Shown here one piece after another: positions 39,416 to 40,025 of a DNA stretch of 40,025 nucleotides. The DNA is from Acidobacteriota bacterium (GTDB lineage Bacteria; Acidobacteriota; Terriglobia; Terriglobales; Acidobacteriaceae). The position numbers and the translations under genes are program-made. The stretch covers positions 1 to 40,025 of the forward strand of contig QIAA01000059.1 of NCBI GenBank assembly GCA_003224905.1. The letters are read 5' to 3'. The notes beneath the pieces were generated by a model. The model saw nothing but the letters and a program-made list of their open reading frames with translations. It was not told the DNA's origin and searched no databases. Position 1 is the first letter of the stretch; each line of letters starts with the position of its first letter.

Positions 39416-40025
39416 TTATAACTGGACCGTGGCGGCGGTGGCTTCTTCCTGGTGCTGGCGAATTTCGTTGCGAAACATGAAACGCAGCAGGGGCGGGGCG
39501 AGCAGCGTGGTGATGCCCGTCATGAACACCACAATGGCATAGGTCGATTGCGTTACGATTTGGGACTGCAATCCTACCAGCGCCACGATCAGTGCCACTT
39601 CGCCGCGAGGCATCATTCCTACACCAACCTGAAGGACGGCTGGCCAGCCTTCCTTGAAGAGCGGCAGGCCGCAACCGATGACCTTCGAAATAATCGCCAG
39701 CAACGAGATGAAGATTGCGGTGGTCACCAGGTTCTCATTGAACAATTGCAGGTTGAGTCGTGCGCCAATAGCGAAAAAGAAGTAAGGCGCGAGGAACTCC
39801 GTGATTCCCGAGACCCGCGGCAGCAGGTTCCATGCGGGAGCATAGTCGGCGAAAACCAGGCCGGCAAAGAAGGCGCCAATAATCGCAGCCATACCGATCT
39901 TCACTGCCAGCCAGGAGAGTAATAAGCAGATTGTAAGCGCCACGATCAGAGAAGCATTCTGGCTGGAAAGTTGTTCCATGCGCGGCTGCATCCGCCGCAC
40001 AATATGGGGAGCAACGAAGATCATG
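39416..40025 (-). CDS. CPA2-family cation/proton antiporter, C-terminal half (runs off the edge)
   Basis: 202 residues visible, the C-terminal part of a monovalent cation:proton antiporter-2 protein. Hydrophobic helices alternate with the family motifs: VKIGMAAIIGAFFAGLVFAD near residues 41-60, FLAPYFFFAIGARLNL, and the GVGMMPRGEVALIVALVGLQ segment near 134-153, which carries the conserved Arg-Gly-Glu. The nominal ATG at 40024 is two bases from the window end and the N-terminal helices are absent, so the real gene continues beyond it. The soluble KTN or TrkA domain seen in longer members is absent from the tail, which ends with QHQEEATAATVQL. It is the first visible gene of the run leading to fabG. 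Confidence 0.85.
   Translation of the reverse strand, partial: MIFVAPHIVRRMQPRMEQLSSQNASLIVALTICLLLSWLAVKIGMAAIIGAFFAGLVFADYAPAWNLLPRVSGITEFLAPYFFFAIGARLNLQLFNENLVTTAIFISLLAIISKVIGCGLPLFKEGWPAVLQVGVGMMPRGEVALIVALVGLQSQIVTQSTYAIVVFMTGITTLLAPPLLRFMFRNEIRQHQEEATAATVQL

Overview
The window looks like chromosomal DNA from an acidobacterium (Acidobacteriota, Terriglobia-like). This is inferred from the very long Oar-like TonB-dependent receptor with an N-terminal carboxypeptidase-regulatory domain, the style of the tRNA-targeting tyrosine recombinase remnant, the small zinc-ribbon proteins, and the GTCATCCTG-type and GACGGGCGTCTCGCCCG-type intergenic repeats. No marker gene that fixes the taxon is present.

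Region 1 (1-16.8 kb) is a catabolic locus that reads as one regulated unit. A minus-strand run (11348 down to 1633) encodes a PaaK-like CoA ligase, a RutB-like cysteine hydrolase, then HyuA-like, small Cys4, HyuA-like and HyuB-like subunits and a UroD/MetE-fold protein. The order and sizes match, from memory, the apcABCDE genes of ATP-dependent acetophenone carboxylase. Divergently lies an acyl-CoA synthetase. Downstream lie a TetR regulator and an amidohydrolase. A TonB receptor stands on the far side of the synthetase. Three copies of one palindrome (ATCGAACGTNCGTT) sit before the TetR gene, in the ligase/synthetase divergent promoter and before the TonB receptor. The simplest reading is a TetR-controlled uptake, carboxylation and CoA-activation pathway for an unknown ketone or hydantoin-like compound.

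Region 2 (16.8-20.4 kb) has dnaN and dnaA on the minus strand and an 844-base stretch upstream of dnaA where I find no DnaA box. Region 3 (20.4-29.1 kb) holds an RND efflux pair, a low-specificity threonine aldolase, a Big2-type lipoprotein, small conserved proteins and etfB-etfA.

Region 4 (29.1-33.2 kb) is sparse and accessory. It has a repeat-rich non-coding stretch with an orphan terminator and a 50-residue Flp pilin with its own promoter. A 2.6 kb element follows, bounded by 48-bp direct repeats of a tRNA-Arg(CCG) 3' end. It contains a truncated integrase, a frameshifted XRE regulator, a Tat-exported protein gene split by an in-frame TGA, and a small membrane protein.

Region 5 (33.3-40 kb) is ordinary chromosome: an RRM RNA-binding protein, a zinc-ribbon protein, a two-gene operon with a gamma-glutamylcyclotransferase-like protein, typA/bipA (which lacks a usable canonical start), an XRE regulator, a secreted dienelactone hydrolase, a GNAT acetyltransferase, a FabG-like reductase and the C-terminal half of a CPA2 cation/proton antiporter that runs off the right edge.
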